NCBI GenBank assembly: GCA_964420125.1
Contig: CAYQQQ010000004.1
Location: forward strand, 1-64,000
Length of the DNA stretch: 64,000 nt
Reading direction: 5' to 3'
From: CAYQQQ01 sp964420125
Lineage (GTDB): Bacteria; Actinomycetota; Acidimicrobiia; Acidimicrobiales; Microtrichaceae
Positions 24,223 to 32,067 of this stretch are shown one piece after another. Below the pieces are notes generated by a model. The model worked only from the letters and a program-made list of their open reading frames with translations, had not been told where the DNA came from and did not search any database. Each line of letters opens with the position of its first letter. The stretch's first letter is position 1. Position numbers and translations under genes: made by a program.

Positions 24223-25472
24223 CAGTCGAGACCCTCGATCAGGTGGCCAAGGCGCTCCCGCTTCGTTCGCAGGTACTCGATGTTCTCGGGGTTCGGCACC
24301 GATTCCAGGGGAACCCGATCGGTGATCTCGAGCCCGAATCCCTCCAATCCGCCGTACTTGGCCGGGTTGTTGGTCATCAGGCGCATCGTGGTGATGCCCA
24401 GGTCGTTGAGGATCTGAGCGCCGATGCCGTACTCACGGGAGTCGATCGGGAGCCCCAGCTGCACGTTGGCCTCCACGGTGTCGTGACCTTCCTCCTGGAG
24501 GCTGTAGGCGCGGATCTTGTGGCCGAGGCCGATGCCGCGCCCCTCGTGGCCGCGCAGGTAGACGAGCACCCCCAGACCCTCGTCCGCGATCTTCTCCATG
24601 GCCGCGTGGAGCTGCACCCCGCAGTCGCAGCGCAACGAGTGGAAGATGTCACCCGTGAGGCACTCCGAGTGCACCCTGACCAGCACGTCGTGCTCCCCCT
24701 GCACCGCGCCACGGACGAAGGCGACGTGCTGCTCCTGGTCCAGCACCGACTCGTAGACGTAGCAGGTGAAGTCACCCCAGGGCGTCGGCATGCGAGCCTC
24801 CGCCACACGACGGATCAGCTTCTCGTTCTGCCGCCGGTACTTGATCAGCTGGGCGATGCTGATCATCAACAAGCCGTGCTCGCGGCAGAACTCCACCAGG
24901 TCGGGGACGCGCGCCATCGTCCCGTCGTCGTTGACGATCTCGCACAGCACCCCGGCCGGGTACAGCCCCGCCAGCCGGGCGAGATCGACCGCGGCCTCCG
25001 TGTGGCCGGCGCGCTTCAGCACCCCGCCGTCTGCGTAGCGCAGCGGGAAGATGTGACCGGGGCGGGCCAGGTCTGCGGGACGCGTGGCCGGGTCGGTGAG
25101 CGCTCGCAGGGTCGAGGCACGGTCCGAGGCGGAGATCCCCGTGCTGGTGCCGTGCACGTAGTCGACGGTGTAGGTGAAGGCCGTGCGCTGCGATTCGGTG
25201 TTGTCGCGCACCATGAGGGGGATCTCGAGCTCGTCGAGGCGCTCACCGGTGAGCGGCGCGCAGATCACCCCCGAGGTGTGACGCACGAAGAAGGCGATCT
25301 TCTCCGGGGTGGCCGCCTCCGCAGCCATGATCAGGTCTCCCTCGTTCTCGCGGTCCTCGTCATCGACGACCACGACGATCTCACCCCGACCGATGGCGGC
25401 GACCGCATCCTCGATCGAGGCGAAGGTCGACCCTGTCGAACCCTGCTGCTCCAACGGTTCGCGCTCGTTCAT
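24222..25472 (-). CDS. ribBA: bifunctional dihydroxybutanone phosphate synthase / GTP cyclohydrolase II
   Basis: The 416-residue fusion supplies both riboflavin precursors. The N-terminal RibB domain has VVVVDDEDRENEGDLIMAAE and TSGVICAPL with the acidic metal-binding loop, plus RPGHIFPLR. The C-terminal RibA domain has the zinc-binding cysteines in HSECLTGDIFHSLRCDCG and the LRGHEGRGIGLGHK loop. Both domains look complete. The ATG overlaps the ribE stop by 4 nt. Confidence 0.97.
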   Translation of the reverse strand: MNEREPLEQQGSTGSTFASIEDAVAAIGRGEIVVVVDDEDRENEGDLIMAAEAATPEKIAFFVRHTSGVICAPLTGERLDELEIPLMVRDNTESQRTAFTYTVDYVHGTSTGISASDRASTLRALTDPATRPADLARPGHIFPLRYADGGVLKRAGHTEAAVDLARLAGLYPAGVLCEIVNDDGTMARVPDLVEFCREHGLLMISIAQLIKYRRQNEKLIRRVAEARMPTPWGDFTCYVYESVLDQEQHVAFVRGAVQGEHDVLVRVHSECLTGDIFHSLRCDCGVQLHAAMEKIADEGLGVLVYLRGHEGRGIGLGHKIRAYSLQEEGHDTVEANVQLGLPIDSREYGIGAQILNDLGITTMRLMTNNPAKYGGLEGFGLEITDRVPLESVPNPENIEYLRTKRERLGHLIEGLD

Positions 25473-26092
25473 GGACTGACCTCCTCGGGGCTCCCGGACG
25501 CGTGCGCGTCGGCGGGCAGATAGCCGGCGAGGAGCGACTCGGCGTACTTGGCCATCACGTCGACCTCCAGGTTCACGGACTCCCCCACCCCACGACGCCC
25601 GAGCGTGGTCACCTCCGCCGTGTGGGGTATCACGGCCACGGAGAGCTCGCCGGGAAGCGAATCGACCACGGTCAGGCTCACCCCGTCCACGGTGATCGAG
25701 CCCTTCTCCACCACGTAGCGCGAGAGCTCGGCCGGCACCGCCACACGGAGGTCGGGCGATGGCGACACCACCTCACCGACGCCGTCCACATGGCCCTGCA
25801 CCAGGTGCCCGCCCAGGCGATCCGACAGGCGCACGGGACGTTCCAGGTTCACACGGTCGCCCGAGCGGAGGGCTCCGAGCGTCGTTCGGGAGAAGGTCTC
25901 GTCGCTGAGCTCGGCTTCCCACCAGCCGCCGGCAGCATCCTCGCCGAAGGCCACCACCGTGAGGCAGCAGCCGTTGACCGCGATCGAGGCTCCGAGGCTC
26001 GCGTCCTGCACCACGTGCTCCGCTCGCAGGCGCAGCCTCGGCCCATCGAGCGACTCGACGGTCCCGAGCTCTTCCACGATCCCGGTGAACAT
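25469..26092 (-). CDS. ribE: riboflavin synthase
   Basis: This 207-residue enzyme dismutates lumazine to riboflavin. The start MFTGIVEELGTV is diagnostic, and the two internal barrels each carry their signature, VNGCCLTVV in the first and VDGVSLTVV in the second, with GHLVQGHVDGVG between them. The ATG shares a base with the ribD stop. It is coupled to ribBA by an ATGA overlap. Confidence 0.97.
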   Translation of the reverse strand: MFTGIVEELGTVESLDGPRLRLRAEHVVQDASLGASIAVNGCCLTVVAFGEDAAGGWWEAELSDETFSRTTLGALRSGDRVNLERPVRLSDRLGGHLVQGHVDGVGEVVSPSPDLRVAVPAELSRYVVEKGSITVDGVSLTVVDSLPGELSVAVIPHTAEVTTLGRRGVGESVNLEVDVMAKYAESLLAGYLPADAHASGSPEEVSP

Positions 26093-27150
26093 CAGCTCCC
26101 ACCTTCTCCCGGCGGCGGCTCCTCGCGCGCCTCGAGCTCGACCCGGAGGTCGCCGCCGACGCGCTCGACCGACAGGAACCGGCCCCGCCAAAGATCGGCG
26201 ATGTCGAACGCGCCGGCACCGCCGAACAGGCCGCGTGCATCGTCGCCGCCGAACAGCGCCGGGGCGAGGTAGATGACGTAGCGGTCCACGAGACCGGCGC
26301 GATGGAACGCTCCGGCCACGCTGGCGCCTCCCTCGACGAGGAGCTGCACCACCCCCTCGGCGCCGAGGTCGTCGAGGACGTCGACCAGCTCACCCTTCAT
26401 CTCGGTGCACGGGTGCACCTTGGCCTCGGCGGGGGCCGTACCCAGCACCACGCGGCGCGGATCGAGCGGACGCCGCCGCGGCACCACCTGCGGTCGGTGG
26501 TCCCGGACGGTCAGCGAGGGATCGTCACGGCGCACGGTGCCCGCCCCGACCAGGATGGCGTCGGACTCGGCTCTCAGGCGATGGCCGTCCGCACGAGCCT
26601 CGGGACAGGTGATCCACTGGCTCGTGCCGTTGGGAGCCGCCGTCCCGCCGTCGAGGGTGGCTGCCAGCTTCAACACGACGTACGGCCGGCCGGTGCGGCG
26701 ATGCACGAGGTAGGGGGCGAGCTGGGTCCGGACGTGCTCCGCCTGCACCCCCACCGTGGTCTCGATGCCGGCGTCCGCCAGCGCCGCCAACCCACTTCCG
26801 GCCACCAGTGGATCAGGGTCTTCGATGCCCACGACCACCCTCGTCACTCCGCTGGCGATCACGGCGTCGGTGCAGGGAGGTGTTCGGCCGTGGTGCGAGC
26901 AGGGCTCGAGGGTGACGTACAACGTGGCACCCCGGGCCTGCTCCCCGGCGTCCTCCAGTGCTCGCACCTCCGCGTGGCGCCCACCCGGCTCCTCGGTCGC
27001 ACCTGCGAACAGGACCCCGTCAGGGGTGCGAAGGACCGCCCCCACCCACGGGTTGGGGGAGGTGATGCAGCGGACCGTGCTGGCAGCGGCCAGGGCTCTG
27101 GTCATGCACTCTCGGTCGGTGGCGCTGTCAGGGTGGGTGGAGGCGTTCAT
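26092..27150 (-). CDS. ribD: riboflavin-specific deaminase/reductase
   Basis: The 352-residue bifunctional enzyme carries out the second and third pyrimidine steps. The cytidine-deaminase-like domain shows GGRHAEVRAL and the zinc motif PCSHHGRTPPC. The reductase domain follows from about residue 150 with KLAATLDGGTA and LLVEGGASVAGAFH. The ATG at 27148-27150 is chosen over upstream codons because GGAGG lies 5 bp before it. It is the first gene of the rib operon; no FMN riboswitch was recognised upstream. Confidence 0.95.
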   Translation of the reverse strand: MNASTHPDSATDRECMTRALAAASTVRCITSPNPWVGAVLRTPDGVLFAGATEEPGGRHAEVRALEDAGEQARGATLYVTLEPCSHHGRTPPCTDAVIASGVTRVVVGIEDPDPLVAGSGLAALADAGIETTVGVQAEHVRTQLAPYLVHRRTGRPYVVLKLAATLDGGTAAPNGTSQWITCPEARADGHRLRAESDAILVGAGTVRRDDPSLTVRDHRPQVVPRRRPLDPRRVVLGTAPAEAKVHPCTEMKGELVDVLDDLGAEGVVQLLVEGGASVAGAFHRAGLVDRYVIYLAPALFGGDDARGLFGGAGAFDIADLWRGRFLSVERVGGDLRVELEAREEPPPGEGGS

Positions 27151-27300
27151 GGGCGCCTCCATCGTACCGGCTCGACCCCGTGCTGGTCGAATGCCCAGCT
27201 GTCGTGGCAATTTCGACCATGGCCCGGCGGCCGTCCGGCGGGTGGAGGCTCTCGCCGGACGACGCGGAGCACCGCCTCCCCGGCCCGTCCGCTCACACGG

Positions 27301-27792
27301 TCACCGAGGGTGCGGGGAGGGGGAGCCGGCCATCAGCTCGATCGCGTGGGGAAGCACGTCGATCACCGCCTCCAGCATCTCCACCGCCCCGGCGGGAGAG
27401 CCCGGGGTGTTGAGGATCAGCGCCTTGTCGCGGATGCCGGCGATGTTGCGCGACAGGCGGCCGAGCGGGTTCACCGCTCGCATCGCCTCCGCCATCCCCG
27501 GCGCGCTGCGGTCGATGATGCGCTTGGTCGCCTCCGGGGTGAGGTCACGAGGTCCGAATCCCGTGCCCCCGGTCGTCACGATGATCCCGTTGAAGCCGTA
27601 GGCCATGTAGCTCAGCGCGTTCTCGACCTCGGAGATGCCGTCCGAGACGGTCCGGTGCTCGATCACCTCGAAGTCCGCCGCGATCAGGCGAGCGACCACC
27701 GCCGCACCGCCGCGATCCTCGCGGGTCCCCGCTGCGACACCGTCGGAGACCGTGAGGACCTTCGCGCACCGTGCGCCCGTACCGTGCTCCAT
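27301..27792 (-). CDS. MoaB/Mog-family molybdenum cofactor protein
   Basis: This 163-residue protein belongs to the MoaB/MogA family, which adenylylates molybdopterin. LTVSDGVAAGTREDRGG, VTTGGTGFGPRDLTPEAT and ILNTPGSPAGAVEML are the expected motifs, including the GGTG nucleotide loop. No other molybdenum cofactor gene is in the window. Its stop lies 150 bp from the ribD start on the same strand. Whether it acts as MoaB or MogA cannot be settled here. Confidence 0.92.
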   Translation of the reverse strand: MEHGTGARCAKVLTVSDGVAAGTREDRGGAAVVARLIAADFEVIEHRTVSDGISEVENALSYMAYGFNGIIVTTGGTGFGPRDLTPEATKRIIDRSAPGMAEAMRAVNPLGRLSRNIAGIRDKALILNTPGSPAGAVEMLEAVIDVLPHAIELMAGSPSPHPR

Positions 27793-27847
27793 GTCGTTCC
27801 TCCGCGGCTGCGCACAGCCGCGCGCATCGCGGCCGTGCGTGCGGAGT

Positions 27848-28699
27848 CTACGGGGCGGTCTCCACGGGGCGAAGCGGGCGGTCGAGATCCACCGAGTCGG
27901 CCCGCGTCGGCTGAGCGCCGTCCGCTGCCGTGACCTGCTGTCGCCACTGCAGGGCCACCACCAACACGAGTGGGAGGTAGACGATCACCGCCGCCCCGGC
28001 CAGGGCGTTCGCCGTCGCCACGACCTCGGGATCTCTCTCGGTGCGACCGACCACCAGCGCGGTCGCCCCCATGAACACGACCTGGCCGACGTAGCCGCCC
28101 ACGGCGATCCAGTGGGGATGGCCGTACCAGGTGGGCACACGACGGTTCTGGTCGTCCCGGGCGAGCCACGTCAGGATCCCCACCAGCACCGCCGACGTTG
28201 CGGCGAAGCCCACCTGGCTCCCCAGCGGCAGACCGAACCAGAACCCCGGCCCCTCGTAGGAGAACAACCGACCGAGGAAGAAGTGCTCCCCGAGCCGGGA
28301 CACCGGGTCCACGATCCACAGCGCCCACGTCGAGAGCACGACCGCCACCGCGTACTCCAGCACCGGGCCTCGGCCGCGGGTACGCCACGGGCCAGAGGCC
28401 AGGAGCCTGGCGGTGGCGAAGGCGAAGTACCCCATGAAGGTGTAGGACAGCGACACCATCAACGGCACGTCGCCGACGAAGAGCTCCTCGCCCCGCAAGG
28501 ACTCCTCGAAGGAGTAGCGGGTGTAGGGCACCCCCCAACGCACCGCGGAGTTCTCGGCGACGATCCCCACCAGGGTGGCCGAGACGCCGTAGGCCAGGGT
28601 CCGCCGCCAGCCGAGGTGACGGAGCGCAGCCACGGCGAAGGTGACGCCGAAGAGGGTCACGTACCAGCGACCCACCAGGGTGCCGATCATGGCGTCCAT
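27848..28699 (-). CDS. carotenoid biosynthesis-type membrane protein (DUF422/CruF-like)
   Basis: The 283-residue protein has about seven hydrophobic segments. ENSAVRWGVPYTRYSF and GDVPLMVSLSYTFMGYFAF resemble the E-x-x-G...G-x-Y and VPL-x-x-x-L-x-W elements of the DUF422 family, which includes the carotenoid 1',2'-hydratase CruF. A hydratase or carotenoid-ether lipid role is possible but no other carotenoid gene is nearby. ATG at 28699 is followed by a second ATG at codon 4. It sits between rsmB and the MoaB/Mog gene. Confidence 0.7.
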   Translation of the reverse strand: MDAMIGTLVGRWYVTLFGVTFAVAALRHLGWRRTLAYGVSATLVGIVAENSAVRWGVPYTRYSFEESLRGEELFVGDVPLMVSLSYTFMGYFAFATARLLASGPWRTRGRGPVLEYAVAVVLSTWALWIVDPVSRLGEHFFLGRLFSYEGPGFWFGLPLGSQVGFAATSAVLVGILTWLARDDQNRRVPTWYGHPHWIAVGGYVGQVVFMGATALVVGRTERDPEVVATANALAGAAVIVYLPLVLVVALQWRQQVTAADGAQPTRADSVDLDRPLRPVETAP

Positions 28700-28770
28700 C
28701 GGGCGAGCGTAGCTCGCCCGATGACACGCGCGTCAGGAATCGTCCGAGCGCGTGGGGACGAGCCGACCGG

Positions 28771-29934
28771 CTAGTGCGGGGTTCGCCGGTAGCGGAAGAC
28801 GCACATGCCGTCGTGATCGTCCGCCGGCAGCAGGACGCCGCCACGACCCCATGGCTCCCAGGGCGGGCCAGGCGGATCCGCCTGCAGACCCGGGTGGTGA
28901 GCGCGCACGTGCTCGTCCACCCCGACGGTCTCGACCCGGGTGAGCGTGCAGACGCTGAAGACCAGCACGCCACCCGGACGGAGGCACGGCGCCGCCGCGT
29001 CGAGCATCCTGCGCTGGAGGGCGGCGAGCTCCTCGGGTGCCGATGGCGAGATCCGCCAGCGGGCATCCGCTCGTCGGCGCAGCACGCCGAGACCCGAGCA
29101 CGGTGCGTCGAGCAGGACACGGTCGGCCGCCGACGCCCGGAACGGAACCGACGTGGCGTCACCCCTGACCGCGACTGCGTCGGCGCCACCGAAGCGCACG
29201 AGGTTCCCCCCCAGGAGCCGCACCCGGGACGCGCCACGGTCGAGCGCCGCGACGAAGGCTCCGGAAGCCGCCATGGCAGTAGCCTTCCCACCCGGGGCGG
29301 CGCACAGGTCGAGCACGACGTCGCCTGCGCCGGCAGCGACGACGGCAGCCACCATCTGGGACGCCGGATCCTGCACGTAGCCATCAGGGCGCACCGTCGT
29401 GCAGGGTGGCCGGTTCATCGCCTCGAGCGCCCTCAGCGCCCATCGCTCGCCGAGCTCCTCCACCAGGCTGTCGACGATCCAGTCGGGGTAGGACAGGCGG
29501 GTCGCCAGATCCGCCGGCTCCGGGAGCGGATCGAGGTCCTCGTCCGCCACCCGTCGCAGCACGGCGTTGAGCAGCCCGCGATATCGCTTCGGCGTCGCAG
29601 CCACCGTGGCCGACACCGCGGCGTACGGGGGGATGTCCGGTCGGCGGAGCAGCTGGTACGCGCCGAGTCGCAGGGCCCGACGCGCCGCCGGCGGCGCATC
29701 ACGGGTCACCCGACGCCTCACCACGAAGTCCAGGTAGCGCTGCGCCCTCAGCGTGCCGTTGACCAGGTCCGTCACCAACGCCCTGTCCCGCTCCGCCAGC
29801 GAGCTCCGATCCAGCGAGGCGGCCAGGGCCAGGTTGGCGAACGCGCCGTCGTCCTCGACCCGGGCCAGCACCTCCAGCGCCAGGACGCGCGACGCCACGC
29901 CGGGAGCACCTGAGCCCGCGCCGCGGCCGCTCAT
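28771..29934 (-). CDS. rsmB: 16S rRNA m5C967 methyltransferase
   Basis: RsmB (387 aa) methylates 16S rRNA C967. The N-terminal NusB-like helical domain covers residues 1-135. The SAM domain has VLDLCAAPGGKATAMA, and the catalytic cysteines lie in LLDAPCSGLGVLRRR and VFSVCTLTRVE. The ATG at 29934 overlaps the fmt stop in an ATGA junction; codons further upstream are not conserved. It is the last gene of def-fmt-rsmB. Confidence 0.95.
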   Translation of the reverse strand: MSGRGAGSGAPGVASRVLALEVLARVEDDGAFANLALAASLDRSSLAERDRALVTDLVNGTLRAQRYLDFVVRRRVTRDAPPAARRALRLGAYQLLRRPDIPPYAAVSATVAATPKRYRGLLNAVLRRVADEDLDPLPEPADLATRLSYPDWIVDSLVEELGERWALRALEAMNRPPCTTVRPDGYVQDPASQMVAAVVAAGAGDVVLDLCAAPGGKATAMAASGAFVAALDRGASRVRLLGGNLVRFGGADAVAVRGDATSVPFRASAADRVLLDAPCSGLGVLRRRADARWRISPSAPEELAALQRRMLDAAAPCLRPGGVLVFSVCTLTRVETVGVDEHVRAHHPGLQADPPGPPWEPWGRGGVLLPADDHDGMCVFRYRRTPH

Positions 29935-30803
29935 GGACCCAGCACGTCGCCGGGAGCGAGCCTCGTCCCGCGACGCCACTCCGATGCCGGGCGCGGACCC
30001 TTGCCCTCCGGTTGGACCCGCTCCAGCAGCAGCGCCCCCTCACCACAGCTCACGGCGTTCCCTTCGAGGGAGCCCGGTGGCCCTCCGACACCTTCTACGG
30101 GAGAAGCGACCAGCACCTTCACGCGCCGCCCTCCCAGGGTCGTCCACGCCCCCCCGACGCGCACCAGCCGATCGAGCTCCGTCGCGGGACGGGTCCAGTC
30201 GAGGCGCAGCTCCTCGGGGCGGAGCTTCTCCGCATAGCTCACGCCCTCCGCCGACTGGGCCCGAGGCTCCGGCAGCGGGCCGTCCAAGGTCTGCACCAGC
30301 AGCGCGGTTCCCACCTCGACCAACTCGTCCCGAAGCCCGTCTGCAGTGGTCCGGGGGCCGATCGCCACCTCGGCGCAGGCGAACACGTCACCGGTGTCGA
30401 GTCCGTCCTCCACTGCCATGACGCACACACCCGTGCGTTCGTCACCGGCCAGGATCGCCCGTTCCACCGGTGCAGCCCCCCGCCAACGGGGCAGGAGGGA
30501 GAAGTGGAGGTTGACCATGGGAAGGGCCCGGACGAGGTGGGGACCGAGGATGCGACCGAACGCCACCACGACGCCCATGTCCGCGTCGATGCCCAGCAGG
30601 TCGTCGGGATCGTCGGACACCGGGATCCCCAGATCGAGCGCGGCGGCCTTCACCGGCGTCGGTTCCGCCGAGCCCCTCCGACCCCGCCGGCGATCGGGGT
30701 TGGACACGACGAGCAGGATCTCGTGGCCGGCCTCCGCCAGGGCCCGCAGGGGAACGACCGCCGCCGTGGGGCTGCCCATGTAGACCAGCCGCACCGACGT
30801 CAC
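29931..30803 (-). CDS. fmt: methionyl-tRNA formyltransferase
   Basis: The 290-residue enzyme formylates initiator Met-tRNA. The N-terminal domain has YMGSPTAAVVPLRAL and the catalytic LHFSLLPRWRGAAPVERAIL (SLLP loop), with EDGLDTGDV later; the C-terminal OB-like domain follows from about residue 205. The GTG start at 30801-30803 overlaps the def stop by 4 nt (GTGA). def and fmt together place and remove the formyl group. Confidence 0.96.
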   Translation of the reverse strand: MTSVRLVYMGSPTAAVVPLRALAEAGHEILLVVSNPDRRRGRRGSAEPTPVKAAALDLGIPVSDDPDDLLGIDADMGVVVAFGRILGPHLVRALPMVNLHFSLLPRWRGAAPVERAILAGDERTGVCVMAVEDGLDTGDVFACAEVAIGPRTTADGLRDELVEVGTALLVQTLDGPLPEPRAQSAEGVSYAEKLRPEELRLDWTRPATELDRLVRVGGAWTTLGGRRVKVLVASPVEGVGGPPGSLEGNAVSCGEGALLLERVQPEGKGPRPASEWRRGTRLAPGDVLGP

Positions 30804-31348
30804 CGGAACCGGAAGAAGGACCGTCGGGCAGGTTCCGGCTCGGGCCGGGAGAGGCCCATCTGCATCTCGCGGATGGTGCGCTTCGCCTCCCGTCGCTGGT
30901 CTTCGTCGATCAGGTCCAACAGGAGCACACCGTCGAGGTGGTCCAGCTCGTGCTGCACCAGACGGGCGAGCAGCTCGTCCGCCTCCAGCTCCACCTGGTT
31001 GCCGTCGATGTCCAGTCCTCGCACGAGGACCCGCTTCGGCCGCACGATGTCGAAGTGCAGCCCGGGGACCGACAGGCACCCCTCGGCGAACTCCCACTCC
31101 CCTTCCGCCTCGATGATCTCCGGGTTGATCAGCACCGCACGTCCGCGCTCGTCGCCGAGGTCGTAGACGAAGAACCGCTGGCCCACGCCCACCTGGGGGG
31201 CTGCCAGACCCAGCCCCGGAGCGGCGTACATCGTGTCGAACATCTCCTCGACGAGCTCCACCATCCGGCCGTCGATGTCGGTCACCTCCACGGCGCGACG
31301 ACGCAGCACGGGATCGCCGACGATGCGGATGGCGTTCGGGGACGGCAT
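30800..31348 (-). CDS. def: peptide deformylase
   Basis: This 182-residue metalloenzyme removes the N-formyl group. Motif 1 is GLGLAAPQVG, motif 2 is EGCLSVPG with the metal Cys, and motif 3 is QHELDHLDG with the HExxH metal site. A short basic C-terminal tail rich in Arg and Phe ends the protein. The ATG at 31346-31348 lies only 6 bp from a TACTCT element and there is no ribosome-binding site, so a leaderless message is likely. Confidence 0.96.
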   Translation of the reverse strand: MPSPNAIRIVGDPVLRRRAVEVTDIDGRMVELVEEMFDTMYAAPGLGLAAPQVGVGQRFFVYDLGDERGRAVLINPEIIEAEGEWEFAEGCLSVPGLHFDIVRPKRVLVRGLDIDGNQVELEADELLARLVQHELDHLDGVLLLDLIDEDQRREAKRTIREMQMGLSRPEPEPARRSFFRFR

Positions 31349-31354
31349 CGGCTC

Positions 31355-31364
31355 AGAGTACCGT
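31355..31364. promoter_or_regulatory. overlapping divergent -10 elements of def and the methyltransferase gene
   Basis: The 10 bp AGAGTACCGT contains TACTCT on the minus strand (31355-31360) and TACCGT on the plus strand (31359-31364), both fitting TAnnnT and sharing TA/GTAC at their overlap. Each ends 6-7 bp before an ATG (31348 minus, 31372 plus), so both transcripts would be leaderless. Confidence 0.35.
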
Positions 31365-32049
31365 GACCGACATGGCGACCGGATCGCAACCGCATCCATC
31401 CGGCCGCCGCTCGACAGAGCACTACTTCGCCGCAGAGCCCGGCACCCGGTCCCGTCCCGGGGAGGTGTCGCTCGACCTTCCCGGACTCCACCTGGAGCTG
31501 CGCACGGACCGCGGCGTGTTCTCCCCCTCCAGGATCGATCCTGGCACCCAGGTGCTGTTGGAGGCGCTCCCGGAGCTGTCCCGACTCCCCCGTGGCGACC
31601 TGGTCGACCTCGGCTGCGGCTACGGACCGATCGCCTGTGCGCTGGCATCCCGGGACCCGAGCCGTCACGTCTGGGCGGTGGACGTCAACGCCCGCGCTCG
31701 CGAGCTCTGCGAGCACAACGCCGCCGCCGCCGGGCTCGACGCATCGGTGACGGTCCTCTCCGAGGGGGATCGACCCGCAGCACCCCTCGCTGCGATCGTG
31801 TCGAACCCCCCGGTGCGCATCGGCAAGGAGGCCCTGCACGCGCTGCTCCTCACATGGCTCGACCTGCTGGTCGAGGGCGGCGAAGCCTGGATGGTGGTGC
31901 ACCGACACCTCGGTGCGGACTCGCTGGCTCGATGGCTGCAGGAGCGCGGGTGGGCCACCGATCGCGTGCGTTCCCGCAAGGGCTATCGCGTGCTGCGCAT
32001 CACACGGCCCACCACGGATGCGACCCGAGCTCCGGCCGGACGCAGCTGA
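31363..32049 (+). CDS. RsmC-like class I SAM methyltransferase
   Basis: The product (225-228 aa) resembles the catalytic MTS domain of 16S rRNA guanine-N2 methyltransferases. Motif I is VDLGCGYGPIACALA, the second acidic residue is in VWAVDVNARA, and the NPPF-type catalytic motif appears as SNPPVRIGKEAL. GTG at 31363 and ATG at 31372 are both possible starts; ATG is favoured if the message is leaderless. It is divergent from def across 14-23 bp and converges on priA. Confidence 0.88.
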   Translation: MTDMATGSQPHPSGRRSTEHYFAAEPGTRSRPGEVSLDLPGLHLELRTDRGVFSPSRIDPGTQVLLEALPELSRLPRGDLVDLGCGYGPIACALASRDPSRHVWAVDVNARARELCEHNAAAAGLDASVTVLSEGDRPAAPLAAIVSNPPVRIGKEALHALLLTWLDLLVEGGEAWMVVHRHLGADSLARWLQERGWATDRVRSRKGYRVLRITRPTTDATRAPAGRS

Positions 32050-32067
32050 CACGCCACCCGGAGAGCT

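Noticed and set aside
27151..27300. Possible FMN riboswitch before ribD
   Set aside because: The conserved elements of the FMN aptamer are not recognisable in this 150-bp gap; only a short CCGGCG/CGCCGG inverted repeat is seen.
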